From JBFXCK01 sp050182275 (GTDB lineage Bacteria > Pseudomonadota > Alphaproteobacteria > SHNJ01), in contig JBFXCK010000002.1 in the NCBI GenBank assembly GCA_050182275.1, forward strand, positions 62,001-126,000: a stretch of DNA of 64,000 bases. Direction: 5' to 3'. The position numbers and the translations under genes are program-made. A model generated the notes under the pieces. The model ran no database searches, was not told the origin of the DNA, and saw only the letters and a program-made list of their open reading frames with translations. Positions 23,478-32,447 of the stretch are shown here, piece after piece (within the stretch, counting starts at the first letter, position 1; every line of letters starts with the position of its first letter).

Positions 23478-26400
23478 GTGGGAAAACAACTCGACCTTAA
23501 ATACGGCCTTGCTTTCGCCGAGCTTTATGCGCGCGAAGGGCTGATTAAACTCGACCGCAATTTCTGCGCCTGGCTGCAGGAAGGCTCGGTTGAGCTGTTT
23601 AATAAGCTAATGCAGGCCAGGCAATCTTACCCATCGCGCGGGGATGAATCGAAATTATTGACCGCCCTTGCGCCCTATATTGAAGATTTTATCGGTGAAT
23701 TATTTGATATTGAAAAAGAAATCGCCGATTTGCGCGGGCGGCATCAGGCCTTGGCCAATATATTCCATTGCAAGCGCCAATTCGTGCAGCGCTTTGCCGC
23801 CAAAAAATATGGGGCGGAAGAGGCGGCTTTATTTAATGGCAATGCTTTGCGGAATGAATTGGAAAAGCTGTTTGGCGAAAAACTAACTCAAGATTCTTAT
23901 GTAAAGCATGTGTATCAATGGGGCAGGGAGCCTGAAAAGCTTGATGTGGCCGCGCGCTATGCCGCCTGGGCTGCGCATACGGTTGAGGGTCGGCATTATC
24001 ATAAGGCGGATATATTATTTCGCCTGCCAAAAAAAATAGATTTTCAGCATTTAATTCCGGTTGTTACCGAAGAATGGCAGGGCGTTACACGCTATAAATT
24101 GCCTGATTCTTATTTAAGGGTGCGCCATGGTTTTGGCCTGACCGATGCGGGCGGTGATTTAACCTATGCCCTGGATCAGGCGCATTACTGCATCTTTTGC
24201 CATGAGCAGGATAAAGATAGCTGCCGCAAAGGCCTGCCCGATAAAACCATTCCGGGCGCCTATAAAAAAAGCGAAGGCGGGATTGAATTGGCGGGCTGCC
24301 CCTTAGATGAAAAAATTTCGGAAATGAATTTTACCAAGGCGGAAGGCAATTCCATTGGCGCTTTGGCGATTGCGATTGTCGATAATCCGATGGTGGCGGC
24401 CACCGGCCATCGGATTTGCAATGATTGTATGAAATCTTGCATTTATCAAAAGCAAGACCCGGTTGATATTCCGCAAATCGAAACCCGCACCTTGCGCGAT
24501 GTGTTGGCGCTGCCCTGGGGTTTTGAGATTTATTCGCTTCTTACACGCTGGAATCCCTTAAATTTTGCGCGGCCCTTGCCAAAACCAACTACCCATAAAA
24601 ATGTATTGGTGGTTGGCGCTGGCCCTGCGGGCTTTACGCTGGCGCATCATTTGTTAAATGACGGGCATCATGTGGCGATGATCGATGGACTGAAAATCGA
24701 ACCGCTGAATATTCCCTTTGCGCCGATTTATAATGCCCAGGAATTAGAAGAAGATTTAGACAGCCGCATTAATGCCGGTTTTGGCGGGGTAGCCGAATAC
24801 GGCATCACCGTGCGCTGGGATAAGAATTTCCTGAAAATCATCCGTCTATTGCTGGAACGCCGTGAAGCTTTGCGCATTTATGGCGGTGTGCGTTTTGGCG
24901 GCACGCTTAATATTGAGCAAGCTTTTAAGCTTGGTTTCGATCATATCGCCCTTTGCATGGGGGCGGGCAAGCCGAAAATTCCAGCAATCAAGAATAATCT
25001 GGCCAAAGGGGTGCGTACCGCCTCCGACTTTTTGATGGCGCTGCAATTAACCGGGGCTGGAAAAATGGATTCCTTGGCCAATTTGCAGGTGCGCCTTCCC
25101 ATCGTAGTTATTGGCGGTGGCTTGACGGCGGTGGATACCGCGACCGAGGCTCTAGCCTATTACCCGCGGCAGGTTGAAAAGTTTTTACAGCGCTATGAAA
25201 AGCTGGGCGCGATTAGCTGGAATGCGGAAGAAAAACAAATCGCCGATGAATTCATCGCCCATGCCAAGGCTTTGCGCGCCGAGCCGCATCGTAAACTTGA
25301 GCTGTTAAAAGAATGGGGCGGGGCCACCATTGTTTACCGCCGCCAAATGATTCAATCGCCTAGCTATACGCTGAACCATGAAGAATTGCATAAGGCCTTG
25401 GAGGAGGGGATCACCTTCGCCGAAAATCTAACGCCGCATGAAATAACGGTCGATGATTTTGGCGCAGCAGAAAGTCTTTTGTGTAATCAGGGCGCCGTTA
25501 AAATTCCGGCCAAAACTATTTTAATGGCGGCTGGCACGCAGCCTAATATCATGCTGGCCGAGGAAGATGATATTGTCTTTAACCCCAAAAATTCTTTCAT
25601 GTTGCAGGATCAAATCAGCTATTTTGGCGATCAAAATCCTGAATATGCCGGGAATGTGGTCAAGGCCATGGCCAGCGCCAAAGATGGCTATCCCTTTATC
25701 ACGCGCGCCTTGGAAAAATTGCCGGCCAATCAAAATATTTTTGCCAAGCTAGATGCCGGTTTAAAAACAAAAGTAGTGCGGGTTGAACGTTTAACGCCGA
25801 CCATTGTCGAGGTTGTTGTTCATGCGCCTTTCGCGGCGGCGAATTTTCATCCGGGGCAATTTTACCGGCTGCAGAATTTTGGAACGCCTGCCATGGAGCC
25901 GCTTGCGATGACCGGCGCCTGGGTGGATAAAGAAAAGGGCCATATCGCCGTGATTGCTTTGGAAATGGGCGGCTCTTCCGATTTGTGCGCACAGTTAAAG
26001 CCGGATGAGCCGGTAATTTTGATGGGCCCAACCGGCACGCCCAGCGAGATTCCGGAGAATGAGAAAATTATTTTGGTTGGCGGCGGACTTGGCAATGCAG
26101 TGCTATTCTCCATTGGCCAGGCGATGCGCGCCAAGGGCAATCAGGTTATTTATTTCGCTGGTTATAAAAAGCTTCAAGACCGCTTCAAAGTCGAGCATAT
26201 CGAATCCGCCGCCGATATTGTTGTGTGGTGTTCCGACGAGGCGCCGGGTTTCAAGCCTTCCCGCCCGCAAGATCAAAGCTTTGTCGGCAATGTGGTAGAG
26301 GCGATGAAAGCGCATCCGGATTTGGTGAAAGGGGCCGACCGTATTATCGCCATCGGTTCCGACCGCATGATGGCGGCGGTGGCGGCAGCGCGGGTTCCGG

Positions 26401-26636
26401 CGCCCATCAAAATTGGCTCGATCAATTCCCCCATGCAATGCATGATGAAGGAAATTTGCGGCCAGTGCTTGCAGCGCCAGGTCGATCCGGCTACCGGCCT
26501 TGAAAGCATTGTCTTTTCCTGCGTGAACCAGGATCAGCCCTTAGAGGCGGTTGATTTTAAATGCTTAAGCGACCGCTTGGCGCAGAATAACGCCCAGGAA
26601 AAAATCACAGCGGCTTATTTAAAAGAAATCCTTTAG
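23478..26636 (+). CDS. GltD-type / PyrK-type oxidoreductase fusion (NfnAB-like flavoprotein)
   Basis: A 1052-aa protein with three parts. Residues 1-360 are a helical and Cys-rich region (CIFCHEQDKDSC, RICNDCMKSC) suggesting Fe-S binding. ~370-740 is a GltD-like FAD/NAD(P)H reductase (VLVVGAGPAGFTLAHHLL, VVIGGGLTAVDTATEAL, MAAGTQPN). ~760-1052 is a PyrK-like ferredoxin-reductase domain (HPGQFYRL for FAD, ILVGGGLGNAVLFSIG for NAD) with a 2Fe-2S motif at C988, C994, C997 and C1015. NfnAB is the two-subunit enzyme with this pair; a single chain joining GltD then PyrK would be a fused version. The start is GTG at 23478, with only a weak upstream SD, so the N-terminus is uncertain. The electron partners are unknown. 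Confidence 0.8.
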   Translation: MGKQLDLKYGLAFAELYAREGLIKLDRNFCAWLQEGSVELFNKLMQARQSYPSRGDESKLLTALAPYIEDFIGELFDIEKEIADLRGRHQALANIFHCKRQFVQRFAAKKYGAEEAALFNGNALRNELEKLFGEKLTQDSYVKHVYQWGREPEKLDVAARYAAWAAHTVEGRHYHKADILFRLPKKIDFQHLIPVVTEEWQGVTRYKLPDSYLRVRHGFGLTDAGGDLTYALDQAHYCIFCHEQDKDSCRKGLPDKTIPGAYKKSEGGIELAGCPLDEKISEMNFTKAEGNSIGALAIAIVDNPMVAATGHRICNDCMKSCIYQKQDPVDIPQIETRTLRDVLALPWGFEIYSLLTRWNPLNFARPLPKPTTHKNVLVVGAGPAGFTLAHHLLNDGHHVAMIDGLKIEPLNIPFAPIYNAQELEEDLDSRINAGFGGVAEYGITVRWDKNFLKIIRLLLERREALRIYGGVRFGGTLNIEQAFKLGFDHIALCMGAGKPKIPAIKNNLAKGVRTASDFLMALQLTGAGKMDSLANLQVRLPIVVIGGGLTAVDTATEALAYYPRQVEKFLQRYEKLGAISWNAEEKQIADEFIAHAKALRAEPHRKLELLKEWGGATIVYRRQMIQSPSYTLNHEELHKALEEGITFAENLTPHEITVDDFGAAESLLCNQGAVKIPAKTILMAAGTQPNIMLAEEDDIVFNPKNSFMLQDQISYFGDQNPEYAGNVVKAMASAKDGYPFITRALEKLPANQNIFAKLDAGLKTKVVRVERLTPTIVEVVVHAPFAAANFHPGQFYRLQNFGTPAMEPLAMTGAWVDKEKGHIAVIALEMGGSSDLCAQLKPDEPVILMGPTGTPSEIPENEKIILVGGGLGNAVLFSIGQAMRAKGNQVIYFAGYKKLQDRFKVEHIESAADIVVWCSDEAPGFKPSRPQDQSFVGNVVEAMKAHPDLVKGADRIIAIGSDRMMAAVAAARVPAPIKIGSINSPMQCMMKEICGQCLQRQVDPATGLESIVFSCVNQDQPLEAVDFKCLSDRLAQNNAQEKITAAYLKEIL

Positions 26637-26896
26637 TGAATGCTGAATTCGCCGTTGGAAAATTTAAATTCGGCGGGGTGAATGAATTCGCAACTTGCTA
26701 CCCGCACGCGGTAAAGCTTGCCATCAATATTTTTTTCCCAGAATGTCAGGAATTTTCCTAAGACCGGAAATCTTGGTGCAATGTCTAATTCTTGCCAAAT
26801 GAAGGTTTGCAATAAAGAGGGATGATCAGGCAGGTGGTATAAAATCTCTGCCGTGGTCAGGCGATAGTCATGCAGTTGCCGAAACAGGTCGGTCAT
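26633..26896 (-). CDS. Usg family protein
   Basis: This 87-aa protein matches the small alphaproteobacterial Usg family (RLTTAEILYHLPDHPSLLQT, IAPRFPVLGKFLTFWEKNIDG, ASCEFIHPAEFKF). The family is named after a gene near trp genes and has no established function. It is convergent with the oxidoreductase, overlapping its last 4 bp, and lies upstream of and divergent from the groES promoter. The family is nearly confined to alphaproteobacteria, supporting the taxonomic call. Confidence 0.88.
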   Translation of the reverse strand: MTDLFRQLHDYRLTTAEILYHLPDHPSLLQTFIWQELDIAPRFPVLGKFLTFWEKNIDGKLYRVRVASCEFIHPAEFKFSNGEFSIH

Positions 26897-26956
26897 AGCT
26901 TTATTGTTGTCTTAAAATGGTTAAAAACATACAAAAAACTATGCTTTTTGCGGGTC

Positions 26957-26985
26957 TTGACAGTTTAAGCCGTTCTCCCTATATG
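26957..26985 (+). promoter_or_regulatory. Housekeeping promoter of groESL
   Basis: TTGACA at 26957-26962 and TATATG at 26980-26985 with a 17-bp spacer, directly upstream of the CIRCE element. This is the best sigma-70-like promoter seen in the window. Confidence 0.85.
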
Positions 26986-26986
26986 G

Positions 26987-27013
26987 TTAGCACTCGTTTA
27001 GCGCGAGTGCTAA
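26987..27013 (+). promoter_or_regulatory. CIRCE operator (HrcA binding site)
   Basis: A perfect inverted repeat TTAGCACTC-N9-GAGTGCTAA, the CIRCE consensus with no mismatch. It sits immediately after the -10 box and before groES, so the heat-shock repressor HrcA should control the operon. Confidence 0.97.
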
Positions 27014-27049
27014 ACGGCAGGTTTAACCCTTGATTTTCAGGAGAAAAAA

Positions 27050-27361
27050 ATGAAATTCAGACCTTTGCATGACCGTATCATGGTCAAGCGCCTGGCGAGT
27101 GAGGAAAAGACCGCCGGCGGCATTATCATCCCCGACACTGCCCAAGAAAAGCCGATGGAAGGCGAAGTTATTTCGGTTGGTTCCGGTTCACGCGATGAAA
27201 CCGGTAAATTAATCCCGCTCGATGTTAAGGCGGGCGACCGGATTTTGTTCGGCAAATGGTCGGGCACCGAAGTGAAAATGGATGGCCAAGATTATTTGAT
27301 CATGAAGGAATCGGATGTTTTAGGCATCATCGAAGGTTCGGCCAAGAAGAAGGCTGCTTAG
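27050..27361 (+). CDS. groS: Co-chaperonin GroES
   Basis: A 103-aa heptameric lid of the GroEL chaperonin. The N-terminus MKFRPLHDRIMVKRLA is followed by the mobile loop EEKTAGGIIIPDTAQEKP (~residues 17-34) and GEVISVGSG. Length is normal. AGGAG precedes the ATG. Under CIRCE control; groEL follows after a 113-bp spacer carrying two palindromic repeats. Confidence 0.97.
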   Translation: MKFRPLHDRIMVKRLASEEKTAGGIIIPDTAQEKPMEGEVISVGSGSRDETGKLIPLDVKAGDRILFGKWSGTEVKMDGQDYLIMKESDVLGIIEGSAKKKAA

Positions 27362-27372
27362 TTTTAACGGAA

Positions 27373-27445
27373 GCTCATCCTTCGACTAAGCTCAGGATGA
27401 GCTGAATTTATAAATAGCTCATGGTGAGCTTGTCGAACCATGAGT
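27373..27445. repeat. Pair of palindromic intergenic repeats (groES-groEL spacer)
   Basis: Two palindromes with different arms. 27373-27402 has arms GCTCATCCT/AGGATGAGC and centre TCGACTAAGCTC. 27417-27444 has arms CTCATGGT/ACCATGAG and centre GAGCTTGTCGA, i.e. the inverse centre. The same two types occur as a pair at 51790-51861. The transcript should fold into hairpins between the two genes. Confidence 0.85.
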
Positions 27446-27474
27446 GCCAGGAAAATCTCAAAGGAGAAATTATT

Positions 27475-29127
27475 ATGGCTGCAAAACAATTATTATTCGC
27501 TGAAGAAGGCCGCAAACGTTTAGCCCGTGGCGCTATGATGGCTGCTACGGCGGTTGGCGCAACCTTAGGCCCGTCTGGCCGCACGGCGTTATTGCAAAAA
27601 TCTTTTGGCGCGCCGCGCATCACCAAAGACGGCGTAACGGTCGCCAAGGAAATCGAATTGCAAGACCCAATTGAAAATATGGGTGCGCAAATGATCAAGG
27701 AAGCCGCTTCCAAAACCGTAGATCAGGCCGGCGATGGCACGACTACAGCTTCGGTGCTGGCGGGAGCTTTGATTGACGACAGCTTGAAGTATTTGATGGC
27801 CGGCGCCAATGTTACCGATTTGCGCCGCGGCATGGAAATGGCCTCAAGCGCTGTTGTTGAAAAATTGCTGAAAATGGCCAAGAAGGTTTCGGGCAATAAT
27901 GAAATCGCCCAAATCGGCACCATTTCGGCCAATGGCGACAAGGAAATCGGCGATATGCTGGCCAAGGCCATGGATAAAGTGGGCCATGAAGGCGTTATCA
28001 CTGTTGAAGAAGCCAAATCGATGGAAACCGAATTGGATGTTGTTGAAGGCATGCAATTCGACCGTGGCTATATCAGCCCCTATTTCGTAACCAATGCGGA
28101 AAAGATGGTGGCTGAACTCGATAATCCTTTCATTTTGGTTTATGAAAAGAAATTATCGGGTCTGCAAAGCTTGCTGCCTTTATTGGAAGCGGTTGTGCAA
28201 TCGGGCCGCCCCCTAATGATCATTGCCGAAGATGTAGAAGGCGAAGCCTTGGCCACGCTCGTGGTCAACAAGCTGCGCGGCGGCTTGAAAGTGGCTGCTG
28301 TCAAAGCCCCCGGCTTTGGCGACCGCCGCAAGGCCATGCTGGAAGACATTGCGATCTTAACCAATGGTCAAATGATCAGCGAAGATTTGGGCATTAAGCT
28401 GGAGAACGTTAATTTGAAAATGCTCGGTCAAGCGAAGAAAGTGGTGATCACGAAAGAAGAAACCACCATCATCGACGGCTCGGGCAAAAAAGCCGATGTG
28501 GAAGCGCGTTGCGATCAAATCAAGGCGCAAATCGATGAAACTTCGTCCGACTATGACAAGGAAAAGCTGCAGGAACGCTTGGCTAAGCTTTCCGGCGGCG
28601 TGGCTGTTATCCGCGTTGGCGGCGCCACCGAAGTCGAAGTCAAAGAACGCAAAGACCGTGTAGAAGACGCCATGCACGCAACCCGCGCTGCCGTTCAAGA
28701 AGGCATCGTGCCGGGCGGCGGTGTGGCCTTGATTTATGCTGGCAAGGCCTTAGATGGCTTGAAGCCTGCTAATGACGATCAACGCGCCGGCATCGATATT
28801 GTCAAACGCGCCCTCCAAGCCCCGTTGCGCAAAATTGCGTCGAATGCGGGTGAGGATGGATCGGTTATTGTTGGCAAAGTCATGGAAGGCAAAGACACCA
28901 ATTTCGGCTGGGACGCCTATAAGGGCGAATACACCGATTTGGTGAAAGCCGGTATCATCGACCCCGCCAAAGTGGTGCGCACCGCGCTGCAATCGGCCGT
29001 ATCGGTCGCCAGCCAGTTGATCACCACCGAAACCGTCATCGCCGATATTCCGAAGAAGGAAGAATCGCATGCCGGCCATGATCATGGCGGCGGCGGTATG
29101 GGCGGCATGGGCGGAATGGGTTTCTAA
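27475..29127 (+). CDS. groL: Chaperonin GroEL
   Basis: A 550-aa ATP-dependent protein-folding chaperonin. The start is set at 27475 (MAAKQLLFAEEGRKRL) because AAGGAGA lies 8 nt upstream and an earlier in-frame ATG begins inside the palindromic repeat. Landmarks are ATVGATLGPSGR, KDGVTVAKEIEL, AGDGTTTASVLAGA (ATP-binding), GMQFDRGYISPYFVTN and the C-terminal GGGMGGMGGMGF tail. Terminated by a hairpin at 29151. Confidence 0.98.
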   Translation: MAAKQLLFAEEGRKRLARGAMMAATAVGATLGPSGRTALLQKSFGAPRITKDGVTVAKEIELQDPIENMGAQMIKEAASKTVDQAGDGTTTASVLAGALIDDSLKYLMAGANVTDLRRGMEMASSAVVEKLLKMAKKVSGNNEIAQIGTISANGDKEIGDMLAKAMDKVGHEGVITVEEAKSMETELDVVEGMQFDRGYISPYFVTNAEKMVAELDNPFILVYEKKLSGLQSLLPLLEAVVQSGRPLMIIAEDVEGEALATLVVNKLRGGLKVAAVKAPGFGDRRKAMLEDIAILTNGQMISEDLGIKLENVNLKMLGQAKKVVITKEETTIIDGSGKKADVEARCDQIKAQIDETSSDYDKEKLQERLAKLSGGVAVIRVGGATEVEVKERKDRVEDAMHATRAAVQEGIVPGGGVALIYAGKALDGLKPANDDQRAGIDIVKRALQAPLRKIASNAGEDGSVIVGKVMEGKDTNFGWDAYKGEYTDLVKAGIIDPAKVVRTALQSAVSVASQLITTETVIADIPKKEESHAGHDHGGGGMGGMGGMGF

Positions 29128-29150
29128 ACGAATCCAATTCGGCTTAAATA

Positions 29151-29183
29151 AAAGGCGGCCTATAAATTGGCCGCCTTTTTTTA
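29151..29183 (+). terminator. Rho-independent terminator of groESL
   Basis: A stem AAAGGCGGCC/GGCCGCCTTT with an 8-nt loop followed by a T-run, 23 bp after the groEL stop. Confidence 0.93.
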
Positions 29184-29244
29184 TTCCCCTTGCAAAAATC
29201 CGCCTTCTATACAAAAGTAGAAAATCAACCAGGGAGAGCCAAGC

Positions 29245-30063
29245 ATGCCTATCAATCTTAAAGCCCATTTTATTCCTGCTATAGCAGCGGCTGTTACCAG
29301 TTTCAGCGCTGAAGCCGGTATTATCGCCCATGAAGCTTTTGACTATGCAACCGGCAATTTTGGCGGCACGGCCGTGCTAAATGGGGGAATAGGCTGGGGT
29401 GGCGCTTGGCAAACTCTGCCTAACCATGGCCGCATTGAATTCGGCAATTTAGATCATTCGCTGTGCCAAGAAGGTCTTGGCAACAATGCCGGCTCTTTTT
29501 CTGTCTTTACCCAAAATGAAAGTTTTATTGGCTCACGCGCCTTATCCGCGCCAGCGGGCAACGGGGAAGTGTGGCTGTCTTTTGTCAGCAGGCTTGGCAC
29601 CGCTATTGGCGGACAGACGCGCGTGGAATTGGCGGGCGGTGATGCCCTTTCTCAATTTGTAGGGGCCGATTATAGCACTTTTAACGCCGGCGGCGGCCAA
29701 GTCGGCGTCCGCGCCCGCTATAGCGATACGGCACAAGAAATACAATTCAACCTTCCAGTGATTAATTTCACCGGCAATATTTTTACTGTAATGCATTTAT
29801 CGGCGGATCCGAATATTCCCGGCAATAGTTTGGTGGAATATTGGGCAGGCTTGCCATTTCAGCCTTTTGAAGATTCTTTTTACCGTTCTTTCTCCGCGCC
29901 TTCGCTTAACTATACGCATTTAAGGGCGAATGCCGGCGGCGGCAATATCGATGAAATCCGCTTGGGCACTTCGCTAGGCGATGTGTCAACCGTTCCTGTC
30001 CCCTCTATCGCCTTGCCCTTAGCGGTGATGGCAGGCTTGGCGGCCAATAGACGCTGCCGGTAG
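29245..30063 (+). CDS. Secreted protein with VPxP-type C-terminal anchor (PEP-CTERM-like)
   Basis: A 272-aa protein. An N-terminal signal peptide (HFIPAIAAAVTSFSAEA) should export it. The mature part is Gly-, Asn- and Ser-rich and beta-like (FDYATGNFGGTAVLNGGIGW, GGQTRVELAGGDALSQF). The C-terminus is STVPVPSIALPLAVMAGLAA plus NRRCR: a VPxP motif, a short hydrophobic helix and a basic tail, the three parts of a PEP-CTERM / VPLPA-CTERM sorting signal for an exosortase/archaeosortase system. No exosortase gene is seen in the window. AGGGAGAG precedes the ATG. It overlaps the convergent HIT-like gene by 45 bp. Function is unknown. Confidence 0.8.
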   Translation: MPINLKAHFIPAIAAAVTSFSAEAGIIAHEAFDYATGNFGGTAVLNGGIGWGGAWQTLPNHGRIEFGNLDHSLCQEGLGNNAGSFSVFTQNESFIGSRALSAPAGNGEVWLSFVSRLGTAIGGQTRVELAGGDALSQFVGADYSTFNAGGGQVGVRARYSDTAQEIQFNLPVINFTGNIFTVMHLSADPNIPGNSLVEYWAGLPFQPFEDSFYRSFSAPSLNYTHLRANAGGGNIDEIRLGTSLGDVSTVPVPSIALPLAVMAGLAANRRCR

Positions 30064-30927
30064 ATTGTTTCGCCTTCTTTTTTGGTGAGCGCCAACGGGC
30101 CGGACTATATAAACTTCTTCATCAAGATCGCTTAAGGAAGCCTCGGCAGGTGTGTATAGCCTGCCGAACCAAGAATGCATTTCTTGAATGCTTTTGGCCA
30201 TGATGTGGGGGCCGGGATGTTTACGCCAATCATAGCCGTCATATTTTTCCGGTTGACGGATGATTTTTTCCGCTTTTTCTAAATCATAATTGCTTAAGCG
30301 CAATGCATAAACCGCGCGGCGAATCCATTGACGGTTAAAAGGAGCAAATTTTTTTGCCGGATCAAGCCAGATAAAATAATGTTTTTTCCAAGCATTCACT
30401 AAAAGATAAGGCCGGTCTTTTAATCGATCAAACTCGGCAGGATCAGAAAGCAATAAATCGAATTTTCCGCCAAAAATGGCGCAAAGCTCTAACAGCTTCA
30501 TTTTGTGGGCAGATGGGAAGGGCAAAAAATGCATATGCGCATGATCGGTGCAGGCGCAGCCCTGGGCTTGATGGGCGCGGTCTTCGCCGCTTAAGGCGGG
30601 GCTAGTTATTTTGGCGGTTCCATGTTCAGCAAGAACGGGATATTCATCGGTTCTAAGCTTATACGTCCAGCACATTTTTTGTAGCATATCCAAGGCTTGA
30701 GCGCGTATTGCCGGATCCATCGCCGCGAAAGAGGGATAAAATTCGTGCGGTGCGATCAGAAAATGGTGAGGAATAGCGCCAACACTGGGAAAAAATAAAA
30801 ATGGCTCTTTATCTTCACCCAGTTCCGTTATATAGGTTTGCCGGAAAGGGGCCGGATGCTGCGGCCCCAAAAAGCGGGGCAGTAATTCTTCCTTATGCGC
30901 ATCGGCGAGAGAATGGAAGATGATCAT
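30019..30927 (-). CDS. HIT-superfamily-like protein
   Basis: A 302-aa protein. The motif CTDHAHMHFLPFPSAHK (~residues 130-146) has the spaced histidines of the histidine triad fold (HxHxH with hydrophobic residues between), and FLFFPSVGAIPHHFLIAPHE (~46-65) resembles the HIT beta-strand before it. The last ~120 residues (WKKHYFIWLDPAKKFAPFNRQWIRRAV) are an extra domain of unknown role. Such proteins are nucleotide hydrolases or transferases, but the substrate cannot be told. It is the last gene of the dacA-like-lysS-HIT run, 9 bp after lysS, and its C-terminus overlaps the convergent secreted-protein gene by 45 bp. Confidence 0.62.
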   Translation of the reverse strand: MIIFHSLADAHKEELLPRFLGPQHPAPFRQTYITELGEDKEPFLFFPSVGAIPHHFLIAPHEFYPSFAAMDPAIRAQALDMLQKMCWTYKLRTDEYPVLAEHGTAKITSPALSGEDRAHQAQGCACTDHAHMHFLPFPSAHKMKLLELCAIFGGKFDLLLSDPAEFDRLKDRPYLLVNAWKKHYFIWLDPAKKFAPFNRQWIRRAVYALRLSNYDLEKAEKIIRQPEKYDGYDWRKHPGPHIMAKSIQEMHSWFGRLYTPAEASLSDLDEEVYIVRPVGAHQKRRRNNLPAASIGRQACHHR

Positions 30928-30936
30928 TAATTTTTT

Positions 30937-32439
30937 CTATTCCTTCGGCCGCAAAGTCGGGAAGGCGATGACTTCGCGGATCGAGGGGCTGTCGGTTAGC
31001 AGCATGACTAAACGGTCAATGCCGATTCCAAGGCCGCCCGTGGGCGGCAGGCCGTATTCCAGGGCGGTGATGTAATCTTCATCCATCATTTGCGCTTCGG
31101 CGTCACCGGCTTCGCGCTGTTTGGTTTGTTCCTCAAAACGGGCGCGTTGGTCGATGGGGTCGGTTAATTCAGAGAAAGCATTAGCGATCTCCCAGCCGTT
31201 GATATAGCTTTCAAACCGTTCCACTAAACGCGGCGTTTCACGGTGCGCTTTGGCTAATGGTGAAATATCAAAAGGCAGGTTGGTGACATGAGTCGGTTGA
31301 ATCAAGCTTGATTCAACCTTTTCATCGAACACGGCGGCGACCACTTGGCCCCAATTGCTTTTGGGATCAACTTTAATGCCGATAGTCCCGGCTACTTCCA
31401 GGGCTTTTTTGGCATCGGGATATTGTAAGAAATCGATATTGGTTTTCTCTTTTACTAATTCCACCATCGAGCGGCGCGGCCAGGGCGGCGTTAAATCAAT
31501 TTCCTTTCCCTGAAAGGTAATTTTTTTTGTGCCCAGAACTTCTTCGGCCACATAGGCTACAAGATTTTCGGTGAAACTCATCACTTCATTGTAATCGGCA
31601 AAGGCCTGGTAAGATTCCACCGAGGTGAATTCGGGATTATGTTTGATCGAAAGCCCCTCATTCCTGAAACAGCGGTTGATTTCATAAACGCCATCGGCAA
31701 GGCCGCCCACAATCAGGCGTTTTAAATGCAATTCGGGCGCAACGCGCAAATAAAAGTCGGTATCCAGCGCGTTATGATGGGTGATAAAGGGTTTGGCCGA
31801 GGCGCCGCCCATAATGGCGTGCAGCATGGGGGTTTCAACTTCCAAAAATCCTTTGGAATCGTAATAGCGGCGCATGGCGGCGACAATCGCGCTGCGCTTG
31901 CGCAACGTGTCGCGGGTTTTTTCGTTCATGATCAGATCGACATAGCGCTGGCGATAGCGAATTTCAGTATCGCTAAGGCCATGGTATTTTTCCGGCAGTG
32001 GTAAAAGTGCCTTGCTTAAAACGGTGATAACGGTCGCCTTGACCGATAATTCCCCGCGCGCGGTGCGGCGGATGGTGCCTTCAACGCCGACGATATCGCC
32101 GATATCCAGCAAAGCCAGAATAGACTGGGAAAGAATCGATAAATTATCTTTGTGCGAAAACACTTGAATCTTGCCGCTGACATCCATGATATCCATGAAC
32201 ATGCCGGAATTACGGTGCGCCATGACGCGGCCCGCAATTTTCACATGATCTTCGGTTTCTTGATCGGCCGGAAGGTCTTTATATTTTTGTTGCAGGTCGG
32301 CGGCTTGATGGCTGCGCTCGAAATGATAAGGATAGGGATTGACCCCAAGTTCACGCAATTTTTGCGCTTTTTCCAGGCGGATACGGCGATATTCATTATC
32401 GTCGAGGGCGGGGGCCTCGGCTTTTTTCGGTTTGGTCAT
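30937..32439 (-). CDS. lysS: Lysyl-tRNA synthetase, class II
   Basis: A 500-aa enzyme that charges tRNA-Lys. An N-terminal OB-fold domain (VKIAGRVMAHRNSGMFMDI) is followed by the class II catalytic core: RYRQRYVDLI (motif 1 region), FRNEGLSIKHNPEFTSVESY (motif 2, F-R-N-E) and GLGIGIDRLVMLLT (motif 3). C-terminal SPSIREVIAFPTLRP is the normal LysS end. It lies 8 bp downstream of the carboxypeptidase gene. Confidence 0.97.
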   Translation of the reverse strand: MTKPKKAEAPALDDNEYRRIRLEKAQKLRELGVNPYPYHFERSHQAADLQQKYKDLPADQETEDHVKIAGRVMAHRNSGMFMDIMDVSGKIQVFSHKDNLSILSQSILALLDIGDIVGVEGTIRRTARGELSVKATVITVLSKALLPLPEKYHGLSDTEIRYRQRYVDLIMNEKTRDTLRKRSAIVAAMRRYYDSKGFLEVETPMLHAIMGGASAKPFITHHNALDTDFYLRVAPELHLKRLIVGGLADGVYEINRCFRNEGLSIKHNPEFTSVESYQAFADYNEVMSFTENLVAYVAEEVLGTKKITFQGKEIDLTPPWPRRSMVELVKEKTNIDFLQYPDAKKALEVAGTIGIKVDPKSNWGQVVAAVFDEKVESSLIQPTHVTNLPFDISPLAKAHRETPRLVERFESYINGWEIANAFSELTDPIDQRARFEEQTKQREAGDAEAQMMDEDYITALEYGLPPTGGLGIGIDRLVMLLTDSPSIREVIAFPTLRPKE

Positions 32440-32447
32440 AGCTATTT

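Noticed and set aside
27421..27474. N-terminal extension of GroEL (VSLSNHECQENLK)
   Set aside because: It reads through the palindromic repeat; the normal GroEL start MAAKQ with a good SD is at 27475.
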